A stretch of 32,628 nucleotides of DNA, from assembly GCA_028282745.1 (NCBI GenBank), contig JANQHJ010000026.1, positions 1-32,628 on the forward strand. The letters run 5' to 3'. The translations under genes and the position numbers were made by a program. The stretch comes from Sedimentisphaerales bacterium. GTDB taxonomy: Bacteria; Planctomycetota; Phycisphaerae; Sedimentisphaerales; Anaerobacaceae. Positions 15,854-25,379 of this stretch are shown here, piece after piece. The notes beneath the pieces were generated by a model. The model made no database searches, was not told where the DNA came from, and saw only the letters and a list, made by a program, of their open reading frames with translations. The stretch's first letter is position 1. The number at the start of each line of letters is the position of its first letter.

Positions 15854-18800
15854 ATGCTTGAGCAATTAAAGAATTTTGAACAGACACTGCGTTTGTTGGA
15901 GATGACAGCCCATTATAGCTGCGAAGGTATAATCGCCGCAGATATTCAAGGCAGAATCTCTTTTGCTAATCCACAAGCAGCCCAAATGCATGGTTATAAA
16001 TTCCCCCAGGAGATGATCGGCAACAGCTTGGCTGTTATTTTTGGTCGGGAGAGACTCAAATCTGAAATTATCCCTATTATTGATGAAGTAAAAAAAATAG
16101 GTCCTATCACAGGACCCATGAAAAATATTCGCAGAGACGGATCGTCTTTTAATACAGAAACCAAATTTGTACTTTTGGAAGACAATCATGAAATAGCGGA
16201 TCGCATACTCCTTTTTGTAACAGACAAGACCAAAGATAAACTGGGTAGTGATTACCTTGCCGAGCAGAATATTCAGTTGAAGGAAACCTGTGGCAAGCTT
16301 AGTCAATTACTTACAGAATCTCGAAAAGAAATAGAGCAGATAGAATTAAACCAATCTGATGAGTTAGAGTCATTAACAACGATTTTAGCTCAGCAGTCGG
16401 CAATGCGTGTAGAACTGGAGCAGTCTCATGTTCAATTACAGCAACAGTTAAAAGAAGGGGGGCTAAAGCTTGATGAAAAGGTGTCAGAACTTAATACATT
16501 AAGCGAAAGATTATCAAAGGAATCCGAGCGACGATCCGAATTGGAGCAAGAGTTTGATCAAAAATGTGATGAAGTTTTTTCTCTTAAGAGCGAACTTAAA
16601 CGACAAACAGGTGAACGTGAACAACTCCAGCTGGAATTAGAAGATAAAAAAGAACTCCTTAAAATTGCTGAGGAAAATCTCAGGAATAATGAAGTAGAGT
16701 TATCATCTCTTAATGAACAACTTTCAGAAAAACAAAAGAGAAATGAGCAATTGGGGAATAGCCTTAACGAATATCGCAGTGAGCTGAATACGGTTAAGAC
16801 TCAATTCCAGCAAAAAGCCAGTAAGTATCAGAAGACTAAAGAAGAACTTAGCCAGCTTAAAACTGCATTAGAGGATAACCATCAACGGCTGGAAGAAATA
16901 CAACAGCAGCGTGAAGAAACAATTGCTGAGAATGATAAAATAAAGAAAAAATATCAGCAGCGTTATGATAGTAAGGTTGCCGAATATGAAAATGAAAAGC
17001 GACAGTTACAGCAGCAAATAGAAGAGAAAACTTACGAGTTAGAGTCTGTGGAACTAAGCCTGAATGGTCAGATAAAAGAGAAGGCTCAATTAGAAAAGCA
17101 AATCCAATTATATAATTTAAAATTGAACTCTATCCAGCAAGAGTTGCAGAAAAAGACAGATTACTATAAGTTGGAGATCGAACAAAATAATGACAGGATC
17201 AATGTTGTTGAAAAAGAGCTCAAGCAGAAGATTGCTGATTGTAGAAATACGGAAAAGCAACTTCGACAGCAGATCAATAGAACGAGCAGGGCAGAGGATG
17301 ATCTGGTTCAAAACAAGGCAGAATTGAGTAATAGTCAGATAGAGCTTAATGAGGTAAGTGTGAAGCTCCAACAAAAGACAGCAGAGTCAGAAAGTTTGTT
17401 AAAAAAACTCAGTTTAATTAAAGAGCAGTATGAATCAGCTCAACAAAAGCTTCGATCTTACGAAGAACAACTGACACAGAAACAGCATGAACTGTCTGAA
17501 GTTGAAGATAAAATTAAGCAAGCATGTAATAAAGAGAAGCGTTTGTCTGATGACATTTTAACTTTGACTGATGAAAAGCAACGGCTTCTGGATGAACTTA
17601 ATCAAAAAAACGAGTCTTTAGCAGATTATGATTGTAGTTTTGAACGGTTGAATAACCAGCTGAATGACAAAGATGTTCAGTTGGGTCTTGTTAAAGAGCA
17701 GCTTTGTGATAGAACTTCTGATTATGAAAAAATATGTCATCAATTAAATATCAAAAAAGTAGAATTGAATGATATTCAGAAGGAATTGGAAAGTCAATGT
17801 CAAGAGCATAAAACTATCCAAGGGGAGCTTCAGAAACAAATCGGCCTTAAAGACGGACAACTGGAGTCTTTAAAAGAACAGTTGGTAGAAGCAAACAAAC
17901 AAATATCACACTCTAAGCAGCAGCTTCGGAAAAAAGTCAATATTCTCAAGGCAGGACGACAAAAGCTTCAGGTGCAGTTAAAAGAATTGGTAGAAAAATA
18001 TGATCATGCACGGCAGGATATAGATAGCCTTTCAGGTCAGCTATATTCTGCAGAGCAACAGCTTGCCAAGGAGATATCGCGGCGCCAAGATGTTGCTCAG
18101 GAACTAAACGAAAGCCTTGCCAAGATAGAACAGCTTGAACTAATCAAAAAGCAGCAGAGTGATGAAATACAATCTATTACGGGAGAGTTGGCTCAAGAGC
18201 AGTCACAACGCTCACAATTAAAGCAGCAGCTTTTAGAATCCAAGAGTATTGCAGGGCAAATCGAGAAACAAATTCAAGAAAAGTCAATTCAGCTTGAAAA
18301 AATTCGTCAGGAAGTAAAAATATGTAGAGAGGAGTTAGAATCAACTAAACTGCAGCTTCAAGCTTATAGAGAGAAGTTGACACTCAATGAGAATAAACTC
18401 AATACTACGCAGACGGAGCTGGAAAAGCAGCAAGTTAAATATGAGAGATATAAAGAAAAGCTTCAACGGGAAGTCACTGAAAAGACAGATGAACTAAAAA
18501 ATGCTAATGAACAGCTACAGCAACGTGCAGATGATATAGTTGGGCTTGAATTGAGAATTGATGAGCAAAAACACAGGGCAATACTTCTCGAAGAGTCTGA
18601 GCGAGAATTACAGGATCAGTTAATACAGCTTAAGGATGAGCTTGTTCAAAGACAGGAGCAGGCAAGCCAGCAATCAGACAAATTAAATAAAGCGTATCGG
18701 CGAATCCAGAATTATCGCCAAAAAGCCAAACAACAAAAAAAAGAACTGGCAAAAAATCATGAATTGCTTAAAAAACAAAAGCAAAAGTGCCAGGGCCTTG

Positions 18801-20974
18801 AGGGGCAACTGGCTTACCAATTAGATCGGCACAAAAATAAAAACAGGAATTTTAAGAAGGTTATTGCCAAGCTTAGAACCATTAAGAGTGAGTTGAAACA
18901 GCAGGTCAATGAGAACCAGCTATTTAAAAATCAGCTTAATGAATTAGAAGAAAACCTAAGCAAATCAAAGCATCTCAATTCTAAACAATCCGAGGAATTG
19001 CAGGTGCTTGAGGAGCAAATATATAATATCGGGAAGAAACGAAAAGATACTGAAGTAAAACTGTTTGAGGCTCAACAGCAACTGGACAGATACAAAGCCG
19101 AGGTAAAATCTTCCAAGCAGTACAATGATGAACTGGAATTAAAGTATGAAAAGACTCAAGAGTTAATTGTACAAAAGGATTCACAACTTACAGAGCTTAA
19201 GGGGAAGCTTGATAATAAGGAACAAAGTCTGAAGAGTTTAGAGAAGTCTAACAGTAACTTGAAAGAGCAAATTGAAGGCAAGAGTAATGAATTGATAGCA
19301 GTCAAAGAACTTTTAGAGGCAAAAGCTGTTCAGTACAATGAGATTACAGTAGAACTTTCTAAAGCTAAAGAACTATATAAGCAGCAAATATCAGAAGGGC
19401 GGCAGCTTGAAAAAGAATTAAATGATAAGATCGAGTTGCTTGAGCTTTCTCGAAATGACCTTAGTAGTGCTAAAGAAGAGTTGGGGGTGATTAATTCCCA
19501 ACTCACTCAAGAAATATCCAGGTGTGGACAATTGCAGCAACAGGTTGATGAACAAAATTCAGATTTGCTTGCCGCGAAGGAAAGCTTCGAAGCTCAAACT
19601 GCTCAGGTTCAGGCTACTGAGCAAAGACTACACGAACTTCAAAGGAACCATGAAGAAAAATTAGCCGAAATCAGTGATCTCCATAATCAATATGAAATAT
19701 GTATTGCCGAAAATAATGAAGTAAAACAGCAATTACGAGAGAGCGTCGATGAGTTGGGCTGCAAGACAGGGGAATTGCAGGAAGAAAAATCTCAAAGATC
19801 ACGGCTGGAAGAAGCACTCTTAGAACTGAGTACTTCTAAAGAACAACTTGAACATGAATTAGCAAATAAGTCTCAGCAGTATGAGGAAATCGCGAAAGAG
19901 TTGGACCATAGCTCTGACCAGTTGAAATCTGTAAAACAGCAGTTGGAGAAGCAGTTTGCTAAACGAAAAAAGGTTTTGCAAAAGCTGGTATATAGCAAAA
20001 CACAAATAGAGCAACTTGAACAAGTCCAAAGAAAACTGAGTGAAGAATATGAACATAAACGCAACGTTTTCTTAGGACAGATTCGTGATATATCTAACGA
20101 AAAACAAGAGCTTTACGATAAACTACAACAGCGGCAGCAGTTGATAGGTGATTTGAAGCAAAATCGTGACTGTTTGAATCAGCAATTAGAGCAACAGATT
20201 TCAAGGATTATTAAATTAGAGCAGCAGTTTAGTAATAAAAAAGCCGAGATATCGACGATAAATGAAGCGCTACAAAAGGAACGAGAACAAAGGATAAATA
20301 TTGAAAGTCAGATTGAAAAACATCAGAATGATTTTGATTCTTTGAAGAGCCAGCATGGGGTTCAAATTGACAAACTGGAGACGGTAGAACAACAGCTTGA
20401 TGATTCCCGGAAAGAGCTTGAAGGATGTCGACAGCGATTAAGAGAGCAGGAAAATGAGTTCCAGGTTCAACAGCAGTTATTACAGAAGAACAAAGATGAA
20501 CTACAGCAAAAATATGATGAAATAGCTGCAAGCAGAGAGTACTTCGACATACAAACTGTCGGGTATGAAAATACAAAGCAACATCTACAACAGCAAATTG
20601 ATGAAAAAAATGCACAATTAGAATCTGTTAATGAAGAGTTGTGCCAACAGAATGACGAAAAGCAACAGTTAGAACAACGGATACAGGAGATAAGCGGTGA
20701 ATTAGAATCTATAGGACAGTGCTTTAATCAAAAAACTTGTGAGAATACGGCACTGAATCAACAATTGCAGGATTGCCTTACAAAACTAGAACATAAGCAG
20801 GCTGAGTTAGAAACCGTAAGAGCAGTATTAACTCAGGATTCTAATGATGATGTGGATGTATCGAACCTGGCTGCTAAACTAACCAGAGAAGGGGGCCCAC
20901 TTGATACACTGAAGCTTACCGAGCTTGCAGATATGGCTAATCGTTTGTCTAAAAAAGTGGATGAATCAGATTAA
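15854..20974 (+). CDS. PAS domain plus giant coiled-coil protein
   Basis: 1706 residues. Residues about 8-130 form a PAS domain: YSCEGIIAADIQGRISFANP, AAQMHGY, then IRRDGSSFNTETKF and a final strand before DKTKDK. From about 140 to 1660 the sequence is almost unbroken Glu/Gln/Lys/Leu-rich heptad-like coiled coil, with recurring phrases such as QLQQQIEEK, LESVKEQL and KxELxxxxxQL. A short C-terminal non-coil tail (about 1665-1706) contains LAAKLTREGGPLDTLKLTEL. There is no signal peptide, membrane helix, Walker A, kinase, GGDEF or HTH, so it is not SMC/Rad50 or a histidine kinase. At about 0.15 nm per residue, a continuous coil would be some 230 nm long. It may be a cytoplasmic scaffold or filament with a sensory head. 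The ATG at 15854 is used; the best Shine-Dalgarno (GAAGGGA, 15834-15840) is 13 bases away. It ends overlapping the convergent batE by 9 bp. Confidence 0.9.
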   Translation: MLEQLKNFEQTLRLLEMTAHYSCEGIIAADIQGRISFANPQAAQMHGYKFPQEMIGNSLAVIFGRERLKSEIIPIIDEVKKIGPITGPMKNIRRDGSSFNTETKFVLLEDNHEIADRILLFVTDKTKDKLGSDYLAEQNIQLKETCGKLSQLLTESRKEIEQIELNQSDELESLTTILAQQSAMRVELEQSHVQLQQQLKEGGLKLDEKVSELNTLSERLSKESERRSELEQEFDQKCDEVFSLKSELKRQTGEREQLQLELEDKKELLKIAEENLRNNEVELSSLNEQLSEKQKRNEQLGNSLNEYRSELNTVKTQFQQKASKYQKTKEELSQLKTALEDNHQRLEEIQQQREETIAENDKIKKKYQQRYDSKVAEYENEKRQLQQQIEEKTYELESVELSLNGQIKEKAQLEKQIQLYNLKLNSIQQELQKKTDYYKLEIEQNNDRINVVEKELKQKIADCRNTEKQLRQQINRTSRAEDDLVQNKAELSNSQIELNEVSVKLQQKTAESESLLKKLSLIKEQYESAQQKLRSYEEQLTQKQHELSEVEDKIKQACNKEKRLSDDILTLTDEKQRLLDELNQKNESLADYDCSFERLNNQLNDKDVQLGLVKEQLCDRTSDYEKICHQLNIKKVELNDIQKELESQCQEHKTIQGELQKQIGLKDGQLESLKEQLVEANKQISHSKQQLRKKVNILKAGRQKLQVQLKELVEKYDHARQDIDSLSGQLYSAEQQLAKEISRRQDVAQELNESLAKIEQLELIKKQQSDEIQSITGELAQEQSQRSQLKQQLLESKSIAGQIEKQIQEKSIQLEKIRQEVKICREELESTKLQLQAYREKLTLNENKLNTTQTELEKQQVKYERYKEKLQREVTEKTDELKNANEQLQQRADDIVGLELRIDEQKHRAILLEESERELQDQLIQLKDELVQRQEQASQQSDKLNKAYRRIQNYRQKAKQQKKELAKNHELLKKQKQKCQGLEGQLAYQLDRHKNKNRNFKKVIAKLRTIKSELKQQVNENQLFKNQLNELEENLSKSKHLNSKQSEELQVLEEQIYNIGKKRKDTEVKLFEAQQQLDRYKAEVKSSKQYNDELELKYEKTQELIVQKDSQLTELKGKLDNKEQSLKSLEKSNSNLKEQIEGKSNELIAVKELLEAKAVQYNEITVELSKAKELYKQQISEGRQLEKELNDKIELLELSRNDLSSAKEELGVINSQLTQEISRCGQLQQQVDEQNSDLLAAKESFEAQTAQVQATEQRLHELQRNHEEKLAEISDLHNQYEICIAENNEVKQQLRESVDELGCKTGELQEEKSQRSRLEEALLELSTSKEQLEHELANKSQQYEEIAKELDHSSDQLKSVKQQLEKQFAKRKKVLQKLVYSKTQIEQLEQVQRKLSEEYEHKRNVFLGQIRDISNEKQELYDKLQQRQQLIGDLKQNRDCLNQQLEQQISRIIKLEQQFSNKKAEISTINEALQKEREQRINIESQIEKHQNDFDSLKSQHGVQIDKLETVEQQLDDSRKELEGCRQRLREQENEFQVQQQLLQKNKDELQQKYDEIAASREYFDIQTVGYENTKQHLQQQIDEKNAQLESVNEELCQQNDEKQQLEQRIQEISGELESIGQCFNQKTCENTALNQQLQDCLTKLEHKQAELETVRAVLTQDSNDDVDVSNLAAKLTREGGPLDTLKLTELADMANRLSKKVDESD

Positions 20975-21757
20975 TTCAGCTGAGTTTTCGGGAATCCAGC
21001 CCAGGCTATCATCGAAGAGTTTTATATTCAGCCATCCAGGTCGGATTTCAATAACATCGAATTCTGTACCGGTATGTAACGGCTCCTTGAAGCTGGGGGA
21101 GTAATTCTGACCATCCCCCTGGCGGGCAATGACTTCATCTGCAGTTATAACACCGCATGTTTTATTAGCTTGTGCTGTGGTTTCTACGAACACAGAAGTT
21201 AAAAGGCATAAGGTTAAAAGACCGCATATTATCACAGGGGTCATCCAGCCGGCATTTCGGCCTAACCAGATCATCCCGGTAATACATAAACACGCAATAC
21301 CCCAAAAAGCACAAGTCAGAATAAATCTTGTTTTTAAAGCAAAGTCATAGTGCCAGAAAAACAATGTTCGCATAACTTTTTTTTGTGTTTTGGGCACAAC
21401 CTTATCTATTCTTTTGCTTCTGGCAAAGTTGAGGTTCTTTTGGATGTTCGAGTCTGAACTGTCGAGCTTTTCGGCTCTGCGGTAATTTAGAACAGCTTTT
21501 CCGATATCGCCTTTTAGGAAGTAAGCATTGCCAAGATTGTAATATAGCTTTGCATTTTTGAAATTACCCTGTTCGATGATCTTTTCAAAAGTCAAAATCG
21601 AACTTTCATAAAGCTTTTTAGCTTGATCTGGATCATTCGCTGAATTGGCCTGTCTGAAAGCTTCATTAGCCTGGTCGAATATAACCAGCCATTTATCTGC
21701 TCTTGCGGATACAGAAAGAAGAATGAGAATTATTAAAATGTATTTCTTTGCTGTCAT
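20966..21757 (-). CDS. batE: BatE-like TPR protein with membrane helices and C-terminal SH3 domain
   Basis: 263 residues. A signal peptide (KYILIILILLSVSARA) is followed by TPR hairpins at about residues 25-115, with the typical AKLYYNLGNAYFLKGDIGKAV repeat; the part up to the C-terminal end of that motif is the best BatE-like mark. Two membrane helices follow (about 142-163 and 170-190), then a bacterial SH3-like domain (about 200-260, ending PGWLNIKLFDDSLGWIPE) that may bind peptidoglycan or a partner. It is the last gene of the Bat operon. Its ATG overlaps the batD stop in an ATGA, so translation is coupled. Its own stop lies inside the 3' end of the convergent coiled-coil gene, with no terminator between. 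Confidence 0.88.
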   Translation of the reverse strand: MTAKKYILIILILLSVSARADKWLVIFDQANEAFRQANSANDPDQAKKLYESSILTFEKIIEQGNFKNAKLYYNLGNAYFLKGDIGKAVLNYRRAEKLDSSDSNIQKNLNFARSKRIDKVVPKTQKKVMRTLFFWHYDFALKTRFILTCAFWGIACLCITGMIWLGRNAGWMTPVIICGLLTLCLLTSVFVETTAQANKTCGVITADEVIARQGDGQNYSPSFKEPLHTGTEFDVIEIRPGWLNIKLFDDSLGWIPENSAELI

Positions 21758-23574
21758 TTTTTCGATTTCTTCTCGATTATTTTAATGAGATTGATCATAT
21801 CTTTAGTCTTCTGTGAATCAATATTTATGTCCATGGAGGCGTAGCGGGATGACTCATATTGTTCTATGACCTGCTTATATTGCTCGGCAATTTCATTATC
21901 CCCTGTGGCTTCAATGATTGTCTCATAGCAGTCGTTACCGGTAAGTGAGCGGGCTATTCTATTGAACTTATCACCAATGTATTGTTTCATTGCAGATACA
22001 GCCAGTTCGCTGTGCTGGGAACGAGCTGTTGAAGTTATTTTATTGATCTGGGCTATGGCTTTGCCACAGGCTTGTCGTCTCTTTTTAACAATTATCTTCT
22101 CAGGGCTTGTGCGCGTAAGGATTTTAACCACTATGCTGAATATCAGTAAACCAAATGGCCCAGACCAGATCAGAGCATAAACAGGACTCTGCCATGCCTT
22201 TGTCGGCGAAAAGGTCATGTTCTTTAGAACTTCCGGGTTTTCATAATTAGCAGACAGCCCCTGTTTAATTGCTTCAATCTCTTTGTTGACCGGAGCAAAG
22301 TCTTTGCCTTCAATATCAGCTGTTGTTAATCTTTTCGATGGCTTTAAGTCCAGCTTTATAGGTTTGGTCTTTATTACAGAATATTTACCTGTTTGGGTAT
22401 CAAAAAACGCAAGCGGTATGGCTGGTATAACATTTGCCTTGTTATTGTCAGGTCTGATAGTTTGCGTGAAGACCTTTTGCCTATTTTGCTTATCGAGTTG
22501 CGGCGATGCTTTCTGTGATGGTATTTTAAAGTTAGCTGCAAATTCCGGGGTGCTTTCCAAATCCGGCCATTCAACAGGTTTTAAGAAATTACCTCCTATT
22601 TTTATTGTCAAAGTTATAGGATCACCCATATATACATCTTCTGTCGGATTTGCCTGGGCTAAGATACTATATTCACCAATAAGGCCATAAAATTCTTTTG
22701 GCTTATCCTTCTCTGGCAACGGCAATACATTTAGCTCCAAAGGCAGTGAAGCCACTAAGAATCTTTTATATTTGTTCTGGTAACCAAAAAAGCTGTCCCT
22801 CACTCTGCCTACTGCTACATCAGCAGAAATAGTCAATGGTTTGAGTTTCATAGCGCCTGAGATTTTGGGAATTACAATCTTGCGCATTATAAGGAGGTTG
22901 GAATCTCTACCTTTATGTTTGACTCGATGTTGTGAGTATAAAAGGCTCCGGCTGCTGCCAAAGTTATGCTCTTTGACGCCCTGAGCAATGATCTCGGGAT
23001 TGTCAAAATCAAACTCATTTCTTCTGAAGACAGGTACATCAAATTGTGGATCGCTAATATCACCGGCAAAGTAAAATTTGATCGTCATCAGAACAGGTTG
23101 TCCTACATAACATTTCTGTGTAGAAAAATAAACCTCAAGGTCAAGCTTATCGGTTGTACCTGGCTGTAATACATTTACCTGAACAGAATTAGTAAGATAG
23201 GTTTTCCCGTCTATTACAACCTTGACAGGATCGAGCTTAATTTGCCCCTTCGAGTTTGAAACAAGCGAATAACTCATGATATATCGCTTTACTACATTCT
23301 GAGTGGTCTTACCATTAACGATACTTATCGATGTTTGTGAAAAGTCACGATTGCCCTCACTAAGGGGATTATATTTCTCAAAACCAGATAGATCGACCTT
23401 CCCGGGCTTGTTTTCACCGTCTATAATTATATGGTAAGTAAAACGCTGGCCCACATAGATATCCACATTACTTTCAACCTGAGCGTAAACTTTGACCTGT
23501 GCGACAGCATTCGCCGAGGCAATCGTCATCGCAATAAGTACTATAACAAAATGTTTCAGGCTTATGTCTTTCAC
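21754..23574 (-). CDS. batD: BatD (oxygen-tolerance family) protein
   Basis: 606 residues starting with GTG at 23574; the next in-frame ATG would cut the signal peptide (KHFVIVLIAMTIASANAVAQ). The periplasmic part is a series of beta-sandwich domains with the opening VYVGQRFTYHIII-like pattern (seen as DIYVGQRFTYHIII) and repeats of it later (CYVGQPVLMTIKFYF, VYMGDPITLTIKIGGNFL), typical of the BatD/oxygen-tolerance family. One transmembrane segment (about residues 463-482, near SGPFGLLIFSIVVKIL) is followed by a cytoplasmic helical tail. BatD works with the VWA proteins BatA/BatB in the envelope; the exact activity of the Bat complex is unsettled. It starts 3 bases after batC and is translationally coupled to batE. 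Confidence 0.92.
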   Translation of the reverse strand: MKDISLKHFVIVLIAMTIASANAVAQVKVYAQVESNVDIYVGQRFTYHIIIDGENKPGKVDLSGFEKYNPLSEGNRDFSQTSISIVNGKTTQNVVKRYIMSYSLVSNSKGQIKLDPVKVVIDGKTYLTNSVQVNVLQPGTTDKLDLEVYFSTQKCYVGQPVLMTIKFYFAGDISDPQFDVPVFRRNEFDFDNPEIIAQGVKEHNFGSSRSLLYSQHRVKHKGRDSNLLIMRKIVIPKISGAMKLKPLTISADVAVGRVRDSFFGYQNKYKRFLVASLPLELNVLPLPEKDKPKEFYGLIGEYSILAQANPTEDVYMGDPITLTIKIGGNFLKPVEWPDLESTPEFAANFKIPSQKASPQLDKQNRQKVFTQTIRPDNNKANVIPAIPLAFFDTQTGKYSVIKTKPIKLDLKPSKRLTTADIEGKDFAPVNKEIEAIKQGLSANYENPEVLKNMTFSPTKAWQSPVYALIWSGPFGLLIFSIVVKILTRTSPEKIIVKKRRQACGKAIAQINKITSTARSQHSELAVSAMKQYIGDKFNRIARSLTGNDCYETIIEATGDNEIAEQYKQVIEQYESSRYASMDINIDSQKTKDMINLIKIIEKKSKK

Positions 23575-23577
23575 TTT

Positions 23578-24375
23578 CTACCAGTCTTTTTCGACCTTTT
23601 GATAGCGTCCTCTTCGGAGTTTTTGCCTTTTCTCTTTGTCTTTTTGTTCTTTATCAAGAATTTGCTGGGCGATGTTTTCTTCAGCCTTTTGTTTTTCTTG
23701 CTTTTGCTCCAGTTCTCTTTGCTGCTCCTGTTGCTGCTGTTCTTTTTGCTCTTCAGATTGATTAGGATCTTCCGAGTCCTGTTCTTGCTTCTGCTGTTGC
23801 TGTGAGTCGTTAGGCTCCTGCTGATTTTGCTGATTTGGGTCCTGGGGCTGGTTTGGATCCTGTTGTTTTTGTTGGTTTTTTATCTGATCGAGCAAGTCTT
23901 TTATAGTCAAGCGTGCGACTTCTATATTTTTAGCTGCTTTTTGATTTTCGGGCTCGATATCGAGCACATTTCGCCAATGACCGATTGCCGTTTTCATCTC
24001 GTCTATTGCTTTTTGAAAATTCGAGTCTTTTTGTTTGGAGCCTTGTTGGAAAGCACAATTACCAAGATTATATTTAGCCCTGGTCACGAGTTTCATGTCC
24101 TTGCTTTCAGCGGCAACTTCTCGGTAAAGATCGGAGGCGTTATCTATGTCATCAAGGCGATAATAGCTATTAGCCTTGTTGAATTTGGGCTCTAAAACTT
24201 GAGGAGAATCAGTCAGGGCTTGATCGTATAACTCAATAGCCTGATTGAATTTGCCTTGTCGATATAGTTGATTGCCCTGACTAATAGCATCCAGGGCTGA
24301 TTCTGCAAAAGCAGCTTGCACAATGAAGCACGCCAGTAAAAGCGACAATAGTATTTTATATCTTTTTGCGTTCAC
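23578..24375 (-). CDS. batC: BatC-like TPR protein with Gln/Asn/Glu-rich tail
   Basis: 265 residues starting with GTG at 24375, with GAGG about 9 bases upstream and a signal peptide directly after it (ILLSLLLACFIVQAAFAES). The start overlaps the end of batB by 20 bases. TPR hairpins span about residues 27-155 (AISQGNQLYRQGKFNQAIEL, and YNLGNCAFQQG). From about 170 to 250 the chain is low-complexity Gln/Pro/Asn/Asp/Glu with several DPNQ units, then a basic end (KLRRGRYQKVEKDW). Such tails are common in BatC-like proteins and may be a flexible linker. The protein is likely periplasmic and would bind other Bat members through its TPRs. Confidence 0.88.
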   Translation of the reverse strand: MNAKRYKILLSLLLACFIVQAAFAESALDAISQGNQLYRQGKFNQAIELYDQALTDSPQVLEPKFNKANSYYRLDDIDNASDLYREVAAESKDMKLVTRAKYNLGNCAFQQGSKQKDSNFQKAIDEMKTAIGHWRNVLDIEPENQKAAKNIEVARLTIKDLLDQIKNQQKQQDPNQPQDPNQQNQQEPNDSQQQQKQEQDSEDPNQSEEQKEQQQQEQQRELEQKQEKQKAEENIAQQILDKEQKDKEKRQKLRRGRYQKVEKDW

Positions 24376-25369
24376 TTACAAAAACCTCACTAATTATCAA
24401 AGCCAGACCTAATGCTATAAATATCTGGAATTTTTCATCATACTTCAACATTGTTGCCGATTCAAGCTCACGTTTTTCAGCGGAGGCTATCAAGCTCTCG
24501 TAGATATTACCAAGATCAAGAGTTGTCCCGGGTGTAAAAGAAAGATATTTTCCACCATTGGTTGCATAAGCGACTTCTCTGAGCATATCTCCGTCAACTT
24601 TAGACCAGACTTCCTGGCCGTTATATTTTAAGAATGTTTTGTCACCATCTGGAGTAGTAATGGGGATTCTGCTGCCCTGATTTTCATCGCCTAAGCCTAT
24701 AGCTATTATTCTGACCCCATCAACAGCTGCCTTTTCAGCTGCTTGGACGGGAAAGCTTTCATGATCCTCGCCATCTGTTATTAGAATTATATCTTTGTAC
24801 TCACGATTCTGGTTCTCGAAGACCTCTTCGGTTGCTTTTCTGATAGCGTCACCTATCATCGTGCCGCCTCTACTGTTGCTCTCAGTGGATATATCTGCTA
24901 AAGTCGTCATCACAAAAGCGTAATCCTGAGTCAGTGGGCACTTCACGGTACTGTTACCGGCAAAAGTAACAATAGCTATTCTATCGCCTTGTAGGCTCTC
25001 CATTACATCGCGTATCGCAAGCTTTGAACGTTCAAGCCTGCTTGGCCTGATGTCTTCTGCAAGCATCGAGCGGGAAGTGTCCAGCAATATACAGACATCT
25101 CTACCCTGACGTTTGATTTTTTGGGCCTGCGGGTTCCATTTTGGTTCGGTCAGGGCTATAGCAATACATATAAAACCGGCTATCAGTAAAATGGCTTTTA
25201 ATATTTGCTTTTTCAAGCTAACAGAAACATTGATCTTTTTGAGCATTTCGTTGCTCGCTAAAATCCTAAGAGTCCGGGTCTTTTGCCAGAAACACCATAT
25301 ATACACCGGCAGTAAAAATGTCGGCACTATAAACAATAACCACAATGCTCTATCATTTCCAAGATTCAT
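24356..25369 (-). CDS. batB: BatB-type von Willebrand A protein
   Basis: 337 residues. Two N-terminal membrane helices (about 8-28 and 57-75), a VWA domain (about 90-300) and a final membrane helix (about 315-330). The MIDAS metal site is intact: DTSRS at 97-101 (DxSxS), a Thr in the SRGGTMIGDAI loop, and Asp in ITDGEDHE. The topology and size are those of BatA/BatB proteins, whose VWA domain faces the periplasm. VWA proteins pair with MoxR ATPases, present here as the first gene. It begins 10 bases after batA and overlaps batC by 20. Confidence 0.93.
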   Translation of the reverse strand: MNLGNDRALWLLFIVPTFLLPVYIWCFWQKTRTLRILASNEMLKKINVSVSLKKQILKAILLIAGFICIAIALTEPKWNPQAQKIKRQGRDVCILLDTSRSMLAEDIRPSRLERSKLAIRDVMESLQGDRIAIVTFAGNSTVKCPLTQDYAFVMTTLADISTESNSRGGTMIGDAIRKATEEVFENQNREYKDIILITDGEDHESFPVQAAEKAAVDGVRIIAIGLGDENQGSRIPITTPDGDKTFLKYNGQEVWSKVDGDMLREVAYATNGGKYLSFTPGTTLDLGNIYESLIASAEKRELESATMLKYDEKFQIFIALGLALIISEVFVSERKKI

Positions 25370-25379
25370 AAATTGCTCT

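Noticed and set aside
15854-20974. SMC/Rad50-like ATPase or histidine kinase
   Set aside because: No Walker A/B, hinge, HisKA or HATPase motif is present in the translation; only PAS and coiled coil.
23431-23805. 124-aa plus-strand ORF opposite batC/batD
   Set aside because: Leu/Phe-rich because it is antisense to the Gln/Glu/Lys-rich BatC tail; a shadow frame.
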